The translations under genes and the position numbers were made by a program. The notes below the pieces were generated by a model, which was not told the origin of the DNA, did no database searches, and saw only the letters and a list, made by a program, of their open reading frames with translations. A stretch of DNA of 58,952 bases from an uncultured Christensenellaceae bacterium. GTDB lineage: Bacteria > Bacillota > Clostridia > Christensenellales > Borkfalkiaceae. The DNA is taken from assembly GCA_910586675.1 (NCBI GenBank), contig CAJUJO010000005.1, positions 1 through 58,952 of the forward strand. The letters are read 5' to 3'. Of the stretch, positions 7,990-17,198 are shown piece after piece. Each line of letters starts with the position of its first letter. The first letter of the stretch is position 1.

Positions 7990-8985
7990 TTATTTCACCC
8001 AAACGGTGTAAGCCTTAAACGCCGAAGGAATCGCATAATTTTTCCGTATTTCTTCTGCCGTCGCCCATACGTATTCGGGATAGAACGCATTTGCTTTTAC
8101 ATAATATCCCGCCATATCCCATTCGACGTGGGTAAAAATATGTTTTGCTTTTTTCGTCTTTACAACCTCTCCGTATGCGGGGAGGTCGTTTTCTTCCCGA
8201 AGCGGAAACTGCCACATACCCGCAAGCAAGCCCTTATCCGCCCGCTTTTCCAGCGCGTACCTGCCCTCCCGCTCCAAGACGAATACGGAAACGGAAACGA
8301 CTTTTCGCGCCCTTTTTTCCTTCCGCACGGGAAAGCGCGCCTCTTCCCCGCCCGTATGCGCGCGGCAGATCTTTTCCCAAGGGCACCGCCCGCACAGCGG
8401 CGCGCCGTTGGGCAGACAGACGATCGCCCCAAGCTCCATGAGAGCCTGACAGAAATCGCCCGCCTGAGGAGGGTAAACGCCCTCCAACAGCTGGGAATAG
8501 GCGCGCTTTACGGCGGGTTCGTCCGTGTTCCGCCCGTCGGCAAGCAGGCGGGAAAGCACGCGGAGCACGTTGCCGTCCACCGCGGGGCAGGGCATGTTAT
8601 AGGCGATGGAGCAAATCGCGCCCGCCGTGTAATCTCCCACGCCGGGAAGAGCGCGCACGCCCTCCCTCGTTTCGGGAAAGCCTTCGGCAGCGATAACCTT
8701 CGCCGCCCTGTGCAAGTTTCGCGCGCGCGAATAGTATCCCAGCCCTTCCCATGCCTTTAACACCGCTTCCTCCTCCGCTTCCGCGAGCGCCTGCGCCGTC
8801 GGAAATTTTGTTAAGAAACGTACATAGTACTCCTTCACCGCCTCTACCCGCGTCTGTTGCAGCATGAGTTCGGAAACGAGAATGTGATAGGGCTCTCTGT
8901 CCTTCCGCCAAGGCAGATCCCGTTTAGACAAACCGTACCACTCCAAGAGGAGCGGTACGGCGTTTTTTAGCAATTCTTTTTCCAT
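7990..8985 (-). CDS. mutY: A/G-specific adenine glycosylase MutY
   Basis: 331 residues. Removes adenine opposite 8-oxoguanine. 'SELMLQQTRVEAVKEYY' (about 38-54) carries the catalytic Glu; the helix-hairpin-helix 'LPGVGDYTAGAI' (about 112-123) leads to the catalytic Asp in 'AVDGNVLRVLSR' (about 134-145). The 4Fe-4S cluster ligands are Cys-x6-Cys-x2-Cys-x5-Cys in 'CLPNGAPLCGRCPWEKIC'. A C-terminal NUDIX-like 8-oxoG reading domain follows. It starts 6 bp after fhs and is probably co-transcribed with it. Confidence 0.95.
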   Translation of the reverse strand: MEKELLKNAVPLLLEWYGLSKRDLPWRKDREPYHILVSELMLQQTRVEAVKEYYVRFLTKFPTAQALAEAEEEAVLKAWEGLGYYSRARNLHRAAKVIAAEGFPETREGVRALPGVGDYTAGAICSIAYNMPCPAVDGNVLRVLSRLLADGRNTDEPAVKRAYSQLLEGVYPPQAGDFCQALMELGAIVCLPNGAPLCGRCPWEKICRAHTGGEEARFPVRKEKRARKVVSVSVFVLEREGRYALEKRADKGLLAGMWQFPLREENDLPAYGEVVKTKKAKHIFTHVEWDMAGYYVKANAFYPEYVWATAEEIRKNYAIPSAFKAYTVWVK

Positions 8986-8991
8986 GATACC

Positions 8992-10659
8992 TTAAAACAA
9001 TCCGGAAATCACGCCGTCCTCGTCCACGTCGATGCGCTCCGCCGCAGGTACTTTGGGAAGCCCCGGCATGGTGAGAATGTTACCCGTGAGCACGACGACG
9101 AATCCCGCGCCCGCCGCGATCTTCACGCTGCGCACGGTAACAGTGAATCCTTCGGGCGCGCCGAGAAGAGCCGCGTCGTCGGAAAAGGAATACTGCGTCT
9201 TCGCCATGCAGACGGGCGTGTTTCCGTACCCGAGCTGTTCCAGCCGCGCGATCTGTTCTTCCGCCTCTTCCGTATAAGCGACGTCCTTTCCTCCGTAAAT
9301 CTTGGTTACGACGGCGCGGATCTTATCCTTGATCGGAATCTTTTCGTCGTAGCAAAAACGAAAATCGGACTTTTCCTTGCACAGCCGCACGACCTCGCGC
9401 GCGAGCTCTTCGCCGCCCTTGCCGCCGTCCGCCCATACGGTGGAAAGCTTCACATTTACGCCCAGCGCGCGGCATTGTTCCACAACGAGGTCGATTTCCG
9501 CGTCGGTGTCCGTCGGAAAGCGGTTGACCGCGACCACCGCGGGAAGCCCGTACACATTCTTGATATTGGAAACGTGGCGTAAAAGGTTAGGCATGCCCTT
9601 CTCCAAAGCGGCGAGGTTTTCTTCCATAAGCTCCGTTTTCGCCAGCCCGCCGTGCATTTTGAGGGCGCGCACCGTCGCCACGACGACGACCGCCGCAGGC
9701 GTTAACCCCGCCATACGGCACTTAATATCAAGGAATTTTTCCGCGCCGAGATCGGCGCCGAAGCCCGCTTCGGTGATTGCATAGTCGCCTAATTTGAGGG
9801 CAAGGCGCGTCGCCGTAACGGAATTGCAACCGTGCGCAATATTGGCAAAGGGCCCGCCATGCACAAGCGCGGGCGTGCCTTCGAGCGTCTGCACGAGGTT
9901 GGGCTTTATCGCGTCTTTTAAGAGAGCCGCCATGGCGCCCGCTGCTTTGAGCTGCCCCGCGGTTACGGGCTCCCCATTATAATTATAGCCCACGACGAGG
10001 CGGGAAAGACGCGCCTTCAAATCGGACAAAGAAGTCGCAAGGCACAGAACCGCCATAATCTCGCTCGCCACAGTTATATCGTAACCGTCGTCGCGCGGAA
10101 CGCCGTTCTTGCCGCCGCCCAAACCGTCTTTCACGAAGCGCAGCTGACGGTCGTTCATGTCCACGCACCGCTTCCAGGTAATGCGTTCAGGGTCGATTCC
10201 CAGCTCGTTGCCCTGAAAAATATGATTGTCGAGCATCGCCGCAAGAAGATTATTCGCCGCGCCGATAGCGTGGAAGTCGCCCGTAAAGTGGAGATTGATG
10301 TCCTCCATGGGCACGACCTGCGCGTATCCGCCGCCCGCCGCGCCGCCCTTTACGCCGAACACGGGGCCGAGCGAAGGCTCGCGCAGGGCGACCACGACCT
10401 TTTCGCCGATGCGGGAAAGCCCGTCTGCAAGACCGATGGTCGTCGTCGTTTTTCCTTCGCCCGCGGGCGTGGGCGTGATCGCCGTAACGAGCACGAGCTT
10501 GCCCTCTGTGCCCTTACGCTTCATGACGGAAAGGTCGATTTTTGCCTTATACTTTCCGTAGTACTCGATTTCGTCCTCCGAAAGCCCCGCCTTCTTTGCG
10601 ATTTCGAGAATGGGTTTCAGTTTTGCCGCCTGTGCGATTTCGATATCCGTTTTCATCAT
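8992..10659 (-). CDS. fhs: Formate-tetrahydrofolate ligase
   Basis: 555 residues, the usual length. Makes 10-formyl-THF from formate, THF and ATP, which feeds PurN and the AICAR transformylase encoded just upstream. The P-loop is 'TPTPAGEGKTTTTIGL' (about 62-77). 'REPSLGPVFGVKGGAAGGGYAQV' (starting near 94; ends REPSL and GYAQV) and 'FTGDFHAIGAANNLLAA' are folate-site motifs. AAAGGAGAATATG gives the start. A 195-bp gap separates it from purL; no clear promoter was seen there, so it may be the tail of the purine operon. Confidence 0.97.
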   Translation of the reverse strand: MMKTDIEIAQAAKLKPILEIAKKAGLSEDEIEYYGKYKAKIDLSVMKRKGTEGKLVLVTAITPTPAGEGKTTTTIGLADGLSRIGEKVVVALREPSLGPVFGVKGGAAGGGYAQVVPMEDINLHFTGDFHAIGAANNLLAAMLDNHIFQGNELGIDPERITWKRCVDMNDRQLRFVKDGLGGGKNGVPRDDGYDITVASEIMAVLCLATSLSDLKARLSRLVVGYNYNGEPVTAGQLKAAGAMAALLKDAIKPNLVQTLEGTPALVHGGPFANIAHGCNSVTATRLALKLGDYAITEAGFGADLGAEKFLDIKCRMAGLTPAAVVVVATVRALKMHGGLAKTELMEENLAALEKGMPNLLRHVSNIKNVYGLPAVVAVNRFPTDTDAEIDLVVEQCRALGVNVKLSTVWADGGKGGEELAREVVRLCKEKSDFRFCYDEKIPIKDKIRAVVTKIYGGKDVAYTEEAEEQIARLEQLGYGNTPVCMAKTQYSFSDDAALLGAPEGFTVTVRSVKIAAGAGFVVVLTGNILTMPGLPKVPAAERIDVDEDGVISGLF

Positions 10660-10855
10660 ATTCTCCTTTTACGAAAAGATTATGTTTGAATGAAATTTTG
10701 CGGTATAAGATTTGCTGTGTTTCATTTGCCGCATACTTACGGCTTATTGTCCGACAAAGCGACCAAGTCGGCGCGGCTAAGAGTTTATTAAAATTCGTCA
10801 GTTCTCCGCTCACGGAAATTCTTTTACGTCTTTTGCAAAAGAAATTTGTGAACCT
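10660..10855 (-). other. Structured purL-fhs intergenic region
   Basis: 196 bp without a convincing gene. Several short inverted repeats are present on the minus strand, such as CCGAC...GTCGG and GCGG...CCGC, as well as CTTTTGCAAAAG near purL. No terminator with a U tract and no consensus promoter was found. The composition and nested short stems look more like a structured or dispersed repeat than random spacer, but this is only an impression. Confidence 0.3.
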
Positions 10856-13800
10856 TTACTTAAAATATTTCACCGCGCTTTCAAACAGCTTCATATCGTA
10901 TTCGCCGGGAACATTTTTGTAAAGTCCGTAGCCCTTGCGCTCGGAATGTCCCATTTTTCCGAACACCCTGCCGTCGGGCGAGAGAATGCCCTCGATCGCC
11001 GCCGCGCTGCCGTTGGGGTTGAAGCGAATATCCATCGTCGCCTTATCCCTGAAATCGACGTACTGCGTCATGATCTGCCCATTTTCTGAAAGGCGGCTTA
11101 AAAAAGCTTCGTCCGCAACGAACTTGCCCTCTCCGTGCGATATGGGAACGGAGAACACGTCGCCGACACGCACGCCGCTGAGCCAAGGGGATTTGACGGA
11201 AGCCACGCGCACGCGCACAATACGCGACTGGTGCCGCGCGATGTTATTATAGGTGAGCGTGGGGCACTTCTCGTCGGTATCTATAATTTTTCCGTACGGC
11301 ACGAGCCCGAGCTTTACGAGCGCCTGAAATCCGTTGCAGATACCCCCCATCAACCCGTCGCGCTTTCCGAGAAGCTCGTGTACCCGTTCCTTGACCGCCG
11401 CATTGCGGAAGAACGCCGTTATAAATTTGCCCGAACCGTCCGGCTCGTCGCCGCCCGAGAATCCGCCGGGAATAAACACCATCTGGCTTTCCCCGACGAG
11501 AGAAGCGAACTTATCAACCGAGCGGGCAACTTCGTCCGAAGTATTGTTCCTGACGACGAAGATTTCCGCTTCCGCGCCGGCATCCTCGAACGCTTTCGCC
11601 GTATCGTATTCGCAATTAGTGCCGGGAAATACGGGTATGAGGACTTTGGGGCGGGCGACCTTAACGCCGCTTGCCTTGCTTCCCTTGTATCCGCACCAGG
11701 AATATGTTTCCGCCTTTTCCGCGGGCGCGGGAATATTGCAGCTGTATACGGGCTCCAGCTTGTCTTCGTAGATTGCCTGCAAGAGGTCAAGGGAAAGCTT
11801 ATCTTCTCCGCGCACGAGTTCGGGGCGATCGCTCGTCCAGCCGAGGTGAATGCCGATTTGTTCGTCCTGTTTGAGTTCCAGAATAAACGAGCCGTAAGAA
11901 TAGCCGAATATCTCCTCGTCGGAAACGGCACTGTGATAGACGAAGCCCAGCCCGTTGCCCATACACATTTTGAGCACGCCCTCCGCAACGCCGCCGTATA
12001 CGGGCGTATACGCCGATACGGCCTTACCGCTGCGCAAAAGACCGGTTACGATATCGAAGATTCCGATGAGCGAGGAGGGCACAGGCAAACCGCTTTCGTC
12101 GTATTCGGGTTTCAAGAGCACGACGGAATTTCCCGCCTGCTTAAATTCGGGCGACACGACTTCGCTCACGCTTCCCGTGGTTACGGCAAAAGAGACGAGC
12201 GTGGGCGGCACGTCGATATGCTCGAACGTTCCGCTCATGGAATCCTTTCCGCCGATAGCCGCGCACTTGAAATCGAGCTGCGCCCTGAACGCGCCGAGAA
12301 GAGCCGCCAAGGGTTTTCCCCAGCGCCTTTTATCGCGCATGGGCTTTTCAAAAAATTCCTGAAAGGTAAGGTATACGTCCTCGAAGCGGGCGCCGCTCGC
12401 AATCAGTTTGGAGATGCTCTCGACGACGGCAAGATACGCGCCGTGATAGGGGCTCTTTTCCGCAATGTAAGGATTGCCGCCCCACGCCATATAGGATACG
12501 GTGTCGGTGTGCCCCTTTTCTACGGAAATCAAATGGACCATCGCCTGCGGCGGGGTCATCTGATACTTTCCGCCAAAGGGCATGAGCACGGTGCCCGCGC
12601 CGATGGTAGAATCGAACCGTTCGGAAAGCCCGCGCTTGGAGCACACGTTGAGGTCTCCGGCGAGCGCCTTATATCCTTCCGCAAAATCGGTAACGGGCGC
12701 CTTTGCGTAATCTTTTATCTTCGCGGGCGCGACGTCGATATGCTTTTCCGCGCCGTTGGAGTTGAGGAATTCGCGGGAAACGTCCACGATGACTTTGCCG
12801 TTCCATTCCATGACGAGGCGGGGATTTTCCGTAACCTCCGCGACGATCGTCGCCTCCAAGTTTTCCCGTTCGGCAAGCGCGATAAATTCCTGAGCCCTGT
12901 CCGCCTCCACTACGACCGCCATGCGCTCCTGCGATTCGGAAATGGCGAGCTCGGTCCCGTCCAGCCCGTCGTACTTCTTGGGCACGGCGTTGAGGTCGAT
13001 GCGGAGCCCGTCGGCAAGCTCGCCGATGGCGACGGAAACGCCGCCCGCGCCGAAGTCGTTGCAGCGCTTAATAAGGAGCGTCGCTTCCTTATTTCGGAAC
13101 AGACGTTGGAGTTTTCTCTCCTCGGGCGCGTTCCCCTTCTGCACCTCCGCGCCGCACGCGGAGAGCGATTTCAGCGTATGCGATTTGGAAGAGCCCGTCG
13201 CGCCGCCGCAGCCGTCGCGTCCCGTTCTGCCGCCGAGCAGAATGACTTTATCCCCGGGCGCGGGAACCTCCCTGCGCACGTTTTCCTCGGGCGCCGCCGC
13301 GATGACCGCGCCGATTTCCAAACGCTTGGCAACGTAGCCCTCGTGATAAATTTCGTCGACCTGCCCCGTGGCAAGTCCGATCTGATTGCCGTAGGAGGAA
13401 TATCCCGCCGCAGCCGTCGTTACGATTTTGCGCTGAGGCAGCTTGCCCTTGAGCGTTTCCTTTACAGGCTTCAACGGATTTGCGGCGCCCGTAACGCGCA
13501 TGGCGGCGTATACGTAACTCCTGCCCGAAAGCGGGTCGCGGATGGCGCCGCCGATACAGGTCGCCGCGCCGCCGAACGGCTCTATCTCCGTCGGGTGGTT
13601 GTGCGTTTCGTTTTTGAAGAGAAGAAGCCAGTCCTCTTCCGCGCCGTCCACGTTGACCTTGATTTTTACCGTGCAGGCGTTGATTTCGTCCGACTCGTCC
13701 AATTTATCGAGCGCGCCGTTTTTCTTTAAGTACTTCGCCGCGAGCGTGGCGATATCCATGAGATTGACGGGTTTTGTTCTGTTCAGCTCGGCGCGCGCCG

Positions 13801-14548
13801 CGAGATATTGCTCGTATGCGTCCTGCAAGAGCTTATCCTCGAACGACACGCTGTCGATGGTCGTCAAAAAAGTGGTATGACGGCAATGATCCGACCAATA
13901 GGTGTCGATCATGCGAATTTCCGTAAGCGTGGGGTCGCGTTGCTCGGATGCAAAATAGTCGCGGCAGAACGCGACGTCGTCCGCGTCCATGGCGAGCGAA
14001 TACTTCTTTACGAATTCGGCGAGCTGCTCTCCCTCCAAAGAAATAAATCCATGCAGCGTCTCCACCTCCGTGGGAACGGGGTGGGCGATTTTCAGCGTTT
14101 TTACGGGAGCCATGTCCGCCTCGCGGCTTTCCACGGGGTTGATAACGTACTTTTTAATCGCCGCAAGCTGATTTTCCGTAATGCTTCCGTACACCGCATA
14201 GACCTTGGCGGTGCGGATGAGCGGACGTTCCCCCTGCGAGACGAGCTGAATACACTGCGCCGCCGAATCGGCGCGCTGGTCGAACTGACCGGGAAGGTAT
14301 TCCACCGCAAAATAGCGCGCGCCGGAAAGGTTGATTTCCTCCGTTGCAACGTCCATCTGCGGCTCGGAAAACACCGTCTTTACGCAATAATCGAAAAGCG
14401 GTTTTTCGATATCCTCCGCATCGTAACGATTGATGACGCGTATTTTTTCCGCTCCCTTTATTTCGAGAAGGTCGCGCACGTCGGAAAGGAGCGCGCGCGC
14501 CTCGTTATCGAACCCCTGCTTTTTTTCTACGAAAATTCTGTAAACCAT
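10856..14548 (-). CDS. purL: Phosphoribosylformylglycinamidine synthase, large single-chain type
   Basis: 1230 residues. Converts FGAR, Gln and ATP to FGAM. Unlike the PurLQS system of Bacillus, the synthase and glutaminase are one chain. The synthase region contains 'SDHCRHTTFLT' (near 236) and 'LLFKNETHNHPTEIEPFGGAATCIGGAIRDP' (starts LLFKNETHNHP). The class I glutaminase domain occupies about 960-1230, with nucleophile Cys in 'MGGICNGFQALV' and His/Glu in 'PISHGEGKF'. Firmicutes with this form usually lack separate purQ and purS; none is present here. It starts 29 bp after purD. Confidence 0.96.
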   Translation of the reverse strand: MVYRIFVEKKQGFDNEARALLSDVRDLLEIKGAEKIRVINRYDAEDIEKPLFDYCVKTVFSEPQMDVATEEINLSGARYFAVEYLPGQFDQRADSAAQCIQLVSQGERPLIRTAKVYAVYGSITENQLAAIKKYVINPVESREADMAPVKTLKIAHPVPTEVETLHGFISLEGEQLAEFVKKYSLAMDADDVAFCRDYFASEQRDPTLTEIRMIDTYWSDHCRHTTFLTTIDSVSFEDKLLQDAYEQYLAARAELNRTKPVNLMDIATLAAKYLKKNGALDKLDESDEINACTVKIKVNVDGAEEDWLLLFKNETHNHPTEIEPFGGAATCIGGAIRDPLSGRSYVYAAMRVTGAANPLKPVKETLKGKLPQRKIVTTAAAGYSSYGNQIGLATGQVDEIYHEGYVAKRLEIGAVIAAAPEENVRREVPAPGDKVILLGGRTGRDGCGGATGSSKSHTLKSLSACGAEVQKGNAPEERKLQRLFRNKEATLLIKRCNDFGAGGVSVAIGELADGLRIDLNAVPKKYDGLDGTELAISESQERMAVVVEADRAQEFIALAERENLEATIVAEVTENPRLVMEWNGKVIVDVSREFLNSNGAEKHIDVAPAKIKDYAKAPVTDFAEGYKALAGDLNVCSKRGLSERFDSTIGAGTVLMPFGGKYQMTPPQAMVHLISVEKGHTDTVSYMAWGGNPYIAEKSPYHGAYLAVVESISKLIASGARFEDVYLTFQEFFEKPMRDKRRWGKPLAALLGAFRAQLDFKCAAIGGKDSMSGTFEHIDVPPTLVSFAVTTGSVSEVVSPEFKQAGNSVVLLKPEYDESGLPVPSSLIGIFDIVTGLLRSGKAVSAYTPVYGGVAEGVLKMCMGNGLGFVYHSAVSDEEIFGYSYGSFILELKQDEQIGIHLGWTSDRPELVRGEDKLSLDLLQAIYEDKLEPVYSCNIPAPAEKAETYSWCGYKGSKASGVKVARPKVLIPVFPGTNCEYDTAKAFEDAGAEAEIFVVRNNTSDEVARSVDKFASLVGESQMVFIPGGFSGGDEPDGSGKFITAFFRNAAVKERVHELLGKRDGLMGGICNGFQALVKLGLVPYGKIIDTDEKCPTLTYNNIARHQSRIVRVRVASVKSPWLSGVRVGDVFSVPISHGEGKFVADEAFLSRLSENGQIMTQYVDFRDKATMDIRFNPNGSAAAIEGILSPDGRVFGKMGHSERKGYGLYKNVPGEYDMKLFESAVKYFK

Positions 14549-14577
14549 AAAAACTCCTTATCTCTTCCGCAAAACGG

Positions 14578-15846
14578 TTAACGAATTGCGGAAAGGGCGC
14601 GTTTGCCGATGTCTTTCCGCATGTACGCGTTTTCAAATTTGATTTTCTCTGCAAGCGCGTAAGCGCCTTCCACCGCTTGTTTTAGGGTATCCGCCGCCGC
14701 AACCGCGCCGAGCACGCGCCCGCCCGCGGTAAGCAGCTTCTCCCCCTCCTTTTTCGCACCCGCAACGAAGATATGCTCGTTCTCCTCCGTTTCGGGAAGC
14801 GTGAGTTCATAGCCCGTTTGATAAGACTTAGGGTATCCCTCGGAAGCGAGCACCACGCAACACGCCGCGCCGTTGCGGAAGCGCACCATGTCGGGAGTAA
14901 GCGTTCCTTTGTTGACGGCGAGCATGATTTCCAGCAAATCGCTTTTAAGAAGCGGAAGCACGACCTGCGTTTCGGGATCTCCAAAGCGGCAGTTATATTC
15001 GATGACCTTCGGCCCCTTGGGCGTGAGCATGAGCCCGAAATACAGGCACCCCTTGAAGGTGCGCCCCTCGGCGTTCATCGCCCGTACGGTGGGCAGGAAA
15101 ATTTTTTCCATGCACTCTTTTGCGACCGCTTCGGTAAAGAAGGGATTGGGCGCGACGGTGCCCATGCCGCCCGTGTTAAGTCCCTCGTCGTTGTCCTTTG
15201 CGCGCTTGTGATCCATGGAAGAGATCATGGGGACGACCGTCTTGCCGTCGGTAAACGAGAGGACGGAAACCTCCGGTCCCGTTAAAAACTCTTCGACGAG
15301 AATGCTGTTTCCGCTCGCGCCGAACACCTTGTCGCACATAATTTCGCGCACGGCGGTTTCCGCTTCCTCGAAGGTCTGCGCGATGACCACGCCCTTGCCG
15401 AGCGCAAGCCCGTCCGCCTTGACGACGGCGGGAAAGCTCCCCGCTTTGAGATAGGCGATCGCCTCGTCCGCGTCCGTAAAGGCGCGGCTTTCGGCGGTGG
15501 GGATTCCGTATTTTTGCATGAGGTCTTTGGAAAATACTTTGCTGCCCTCGATGATTGCCGCGTTCTTTTTAGGTCCGAAACAGGGAATTCCGATTTCTTC
15601 CAACGCGTCCACGCAGCCGAGTACGAGCGGATCGTCCGGCGTTACGACTGCAAAGTCCACGGCATGAGTTTTTGCAAATTCCACGATGCCCGCGACGTCC
15701 GTCGCCTTCACGGGATAACATTCGGCGTCCCGCGCGATCCCGCCGTTTCCGGGGAGCGCGTAGATTTTCTCTACCGAATTATTTTTCTTTAACGATTTGA
15801 TTACGGCATGCTCTCTTCCGCCGCCGCCGACTACCAGAATATTCAT
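14578..15846 (-). CDS. purD: Phosphoribosylamine-glycine ligase
   Basis: 422 residues, the normal length. ATP-grasp enzyme joining glycine to phosphoribosylamine. 'VVGGGGREHAVIKSLK' (about 5-20) is the N-terminal signature, 'VKADGLALGKGVVIA' (about 143-157) the ATP-binding segment and 'EYNCRFGDPETQVVLPLL' (about 285-302) the metal and PRA site. It begins 163 bp after the AICAR transformylase stop; that gap is filled by a palindromic element, although both genes belong to one pathway and strand. Confidence 0.96.
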   Translation of the reverse strand: MNILVVGGGGREHAVIKSLKKNNSVEKIYALPGNGGIARDAECYPVKATDVAGIVEFAKTHAVDFAVVTPDDPLVLGCVDALEEIGIPCFGPKKNAAIIEGSKVFSKDLMQKYGIPTAESRAFTDADEAIAYLKAGSFPAVVKADGLALGKGVVIAQTFEEAETAVREIMCDKVFGASGNSILVEEFLTGPEVSVLSFTDGKTVVPMISSMDHKRAKDNDEGLNTGGMGTVAPNPFFTEAVAKECMEKIFLPTVRAMNAEGRTFKGCLYFGLMLTPKGPKVIEYNCRFGDPETQVVLPLLKSDLLEIMLAVNKGTLTPDMVRFRNGAACCVVLASEGYPKSYQTGYELTLPETEENEHIFVAGAKKEGEKLLTAGGRVLGAVAAADTLKQAVEGAYALAEKIKFENAYMRKDIGKRALSAIR

Positions 15847-15888
15847 GTTTTTCCTCTCGTTTTCACAGCTTAAAAAATCATTGCGAAT

Positions 15889-16012
15889 AAAAACTTTTCA
15901 GACGCAAGCAAGGCAAGGCGCGCGAGGCTTTTCGACGGGCGCGTACATAGACGTACGCAACCGAGAAAAACGCAGCGCAACGCGGCATTGCGCCGTGTAT
16001 GGAAAGTTTTTA
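15889..16012. repeat. 124-bp imperfect palindromic element inside the purine operon
   Basis: The two halves are inverted copies: AAAAACTTTTC at the left end matches GAAAGTTTTTA at the right, and the centre is GCGTAC-ATAGA-GTACGC. In between, roughly two thirds of positions pair. A transcript would fold into one long hairpin. The right end includes the stop codon of the AICAR transformylase gene. It resembles an extragenic palindromic repeat or small MITE. No other copy was noticed in the window. Confidence 0.7.
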
Positions 16013-17194
16013 GTGGTGGAATAGACGCATGCCCGTAAACGCCATGACCATACCGTGCCTGTCCGCAGCCTCGATGACCAAATCGTCGCGCACCGAACCG
16101 CCCGGCTCGGCGATATAAGAAACGCCGCTGCGGAAAGCGCGCTCGATATTGTCGGAGAAGGGGAAGAAGGCGTCGCTCCCCAAGGATACGCCCGAAACCG
16201 TCTTTAAGTACGCCGCTTTTTCTTCGCGCGTGAAGGGCTCGGGGCGGACGGTGAAATTCTTCTGCCATTCCCCTTCCGCCAGCACTTCGTCCGCATCGTC
16301 GGAAAGATAGATGTCGATGATGTTGTTCTTTTCCGGTCTGCCCACGCCGTCGGCGAATTTCAGCCCAAGAACCTTTTCGTGTTGGCGCAAGTGCCACAGG
16401 TCGGCCTTCTGCGCCGCGAGCCGCGTGCAATGAATGCGCGACTGCTGCCCCGCGCCCACTCCGATCGCCTGCCCGTCCGTCGCAAAACACACGGAATTGC
16501 TCTGCGTATATTTGAGGGTAATGAGCGAGATGACGAGGTCGATCGCCTTGTCCGCGGGCAAGGTCTTATTCTTCGTTACGATATTTCCCAGCAGCGCTTT
16601 GTCGATTTTGAAATTGTTCCTGCCCTGCTCGAAGGTAATGCCGAACACCTGCTTGCGCTCGATCTCCGCGGGCACGTAAGCGGGATCGATTTTTACGACG
16701 TTATAGCCGCCCTTACGTTTGGCTCTGAGGATTTCGAGAGCCTTCGGGGAATACGCGGGCGCGATAATGCCGTCCGACACCTCGCGCGAGATGATTTTCG
16801 CCGTTACTTCGTCGCACTCATCGGAAAGAGCAATCCAGTCGCCGAACGAGGACATTCTGTCCGTGCCGCGCGCTCTTGCGTATGCGCACGCGAGCGGGGA
16901 ATCGTCCAAACCCTCGATATCGTCCGCAAAACACGATTTTTTGAGCGCGGGCGAAAGCTTTTTGCCGACCGCCGCCGAAGTGGGAGATACGTGCTTGAAG
17001 CTCGTTGCCGCGCACATGCCCGTGTTCTCTTTGATTTCCTTGACGAGCTGCCAGGAATTGAACGCGTCGAGAAAGTTGATATAACCCGGTCTGCCGTTGA
17101 GAATCTCGACGGGAAGTTCCCCGCCGTCCGCCATATAAATTCTCGCGGGCTTCTGATTGGGATTGCAGCCGTATTTTAAGGAAAATTCGTTCAT
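16010..17194 (-). CDS. Stand-alone AICAR transformylase (C-terminal half of PurH)
   Basis: 394 residues. Transfers a formyl group from 10-formyl-THF to AICAR. The sequence matches only the transformylase half of bifunctional PurH: 'LKYGCNPNQKPA' at the N-terminus, 'SFKHVSPTSAAVG' (about 65-77) with the catalytic Lys-His, and 'SRIHCTRLAAQKADLW' (about 260-275). The MGS-like IMP cyclohydrolase half of PurH is absent. The next gene supplies a different type of cyclohydrolase, 4 bp away, so the last two purine steps are split. Confidence 0.93.
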   Translation of the reverse strand: MNEFSLKYGCNPNQKPARIYMADGGELPVEILNGRPGYINFLDAFNSWQLVKEIKENTGMCAATSFKHVSPTSAAVGKKLSPALKKSCFADDIEGLDDSPLACAYARARGTDRMSSFGDWIALSDECDEVTAKIISREVSDGIIAPAYSPKALEILRAKRKGGYNVVKIDPAYVPAEIERKQVFGITFEQGRNNFKIDKALLGNIVTKNKTLPADKAIDLVISLITLKYTQSNSVCFATDGQAIGVGAGQQSRIHCTRLAAQKADLWHLRQHEKVLGLKFADGVGRPEKNNIIDIYLSDDADEVLAEGEWQKNFTVRPEPFTREEKAAYLKTVSGVSLGSDAFFPFSDNIERAFRSGVSYIAEPGGSVRDDLVIEAADRHGMVMAFTGMRLFHH

Positions 17195-17198
17195 GTCT

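Noticed and set aside
9032..10561. Several plus-strand ORFs across fhs
   Set aside because: Shadow frames of the conserved fhs gene.
11135..13729. 864-codon open frame on the plus strand
   Set aside because: Entirely antisense to purL, low-complexity Arg/Gly/Ala-rich, no ribosome site; a codon-bias artefact of the G+C-rich gene.
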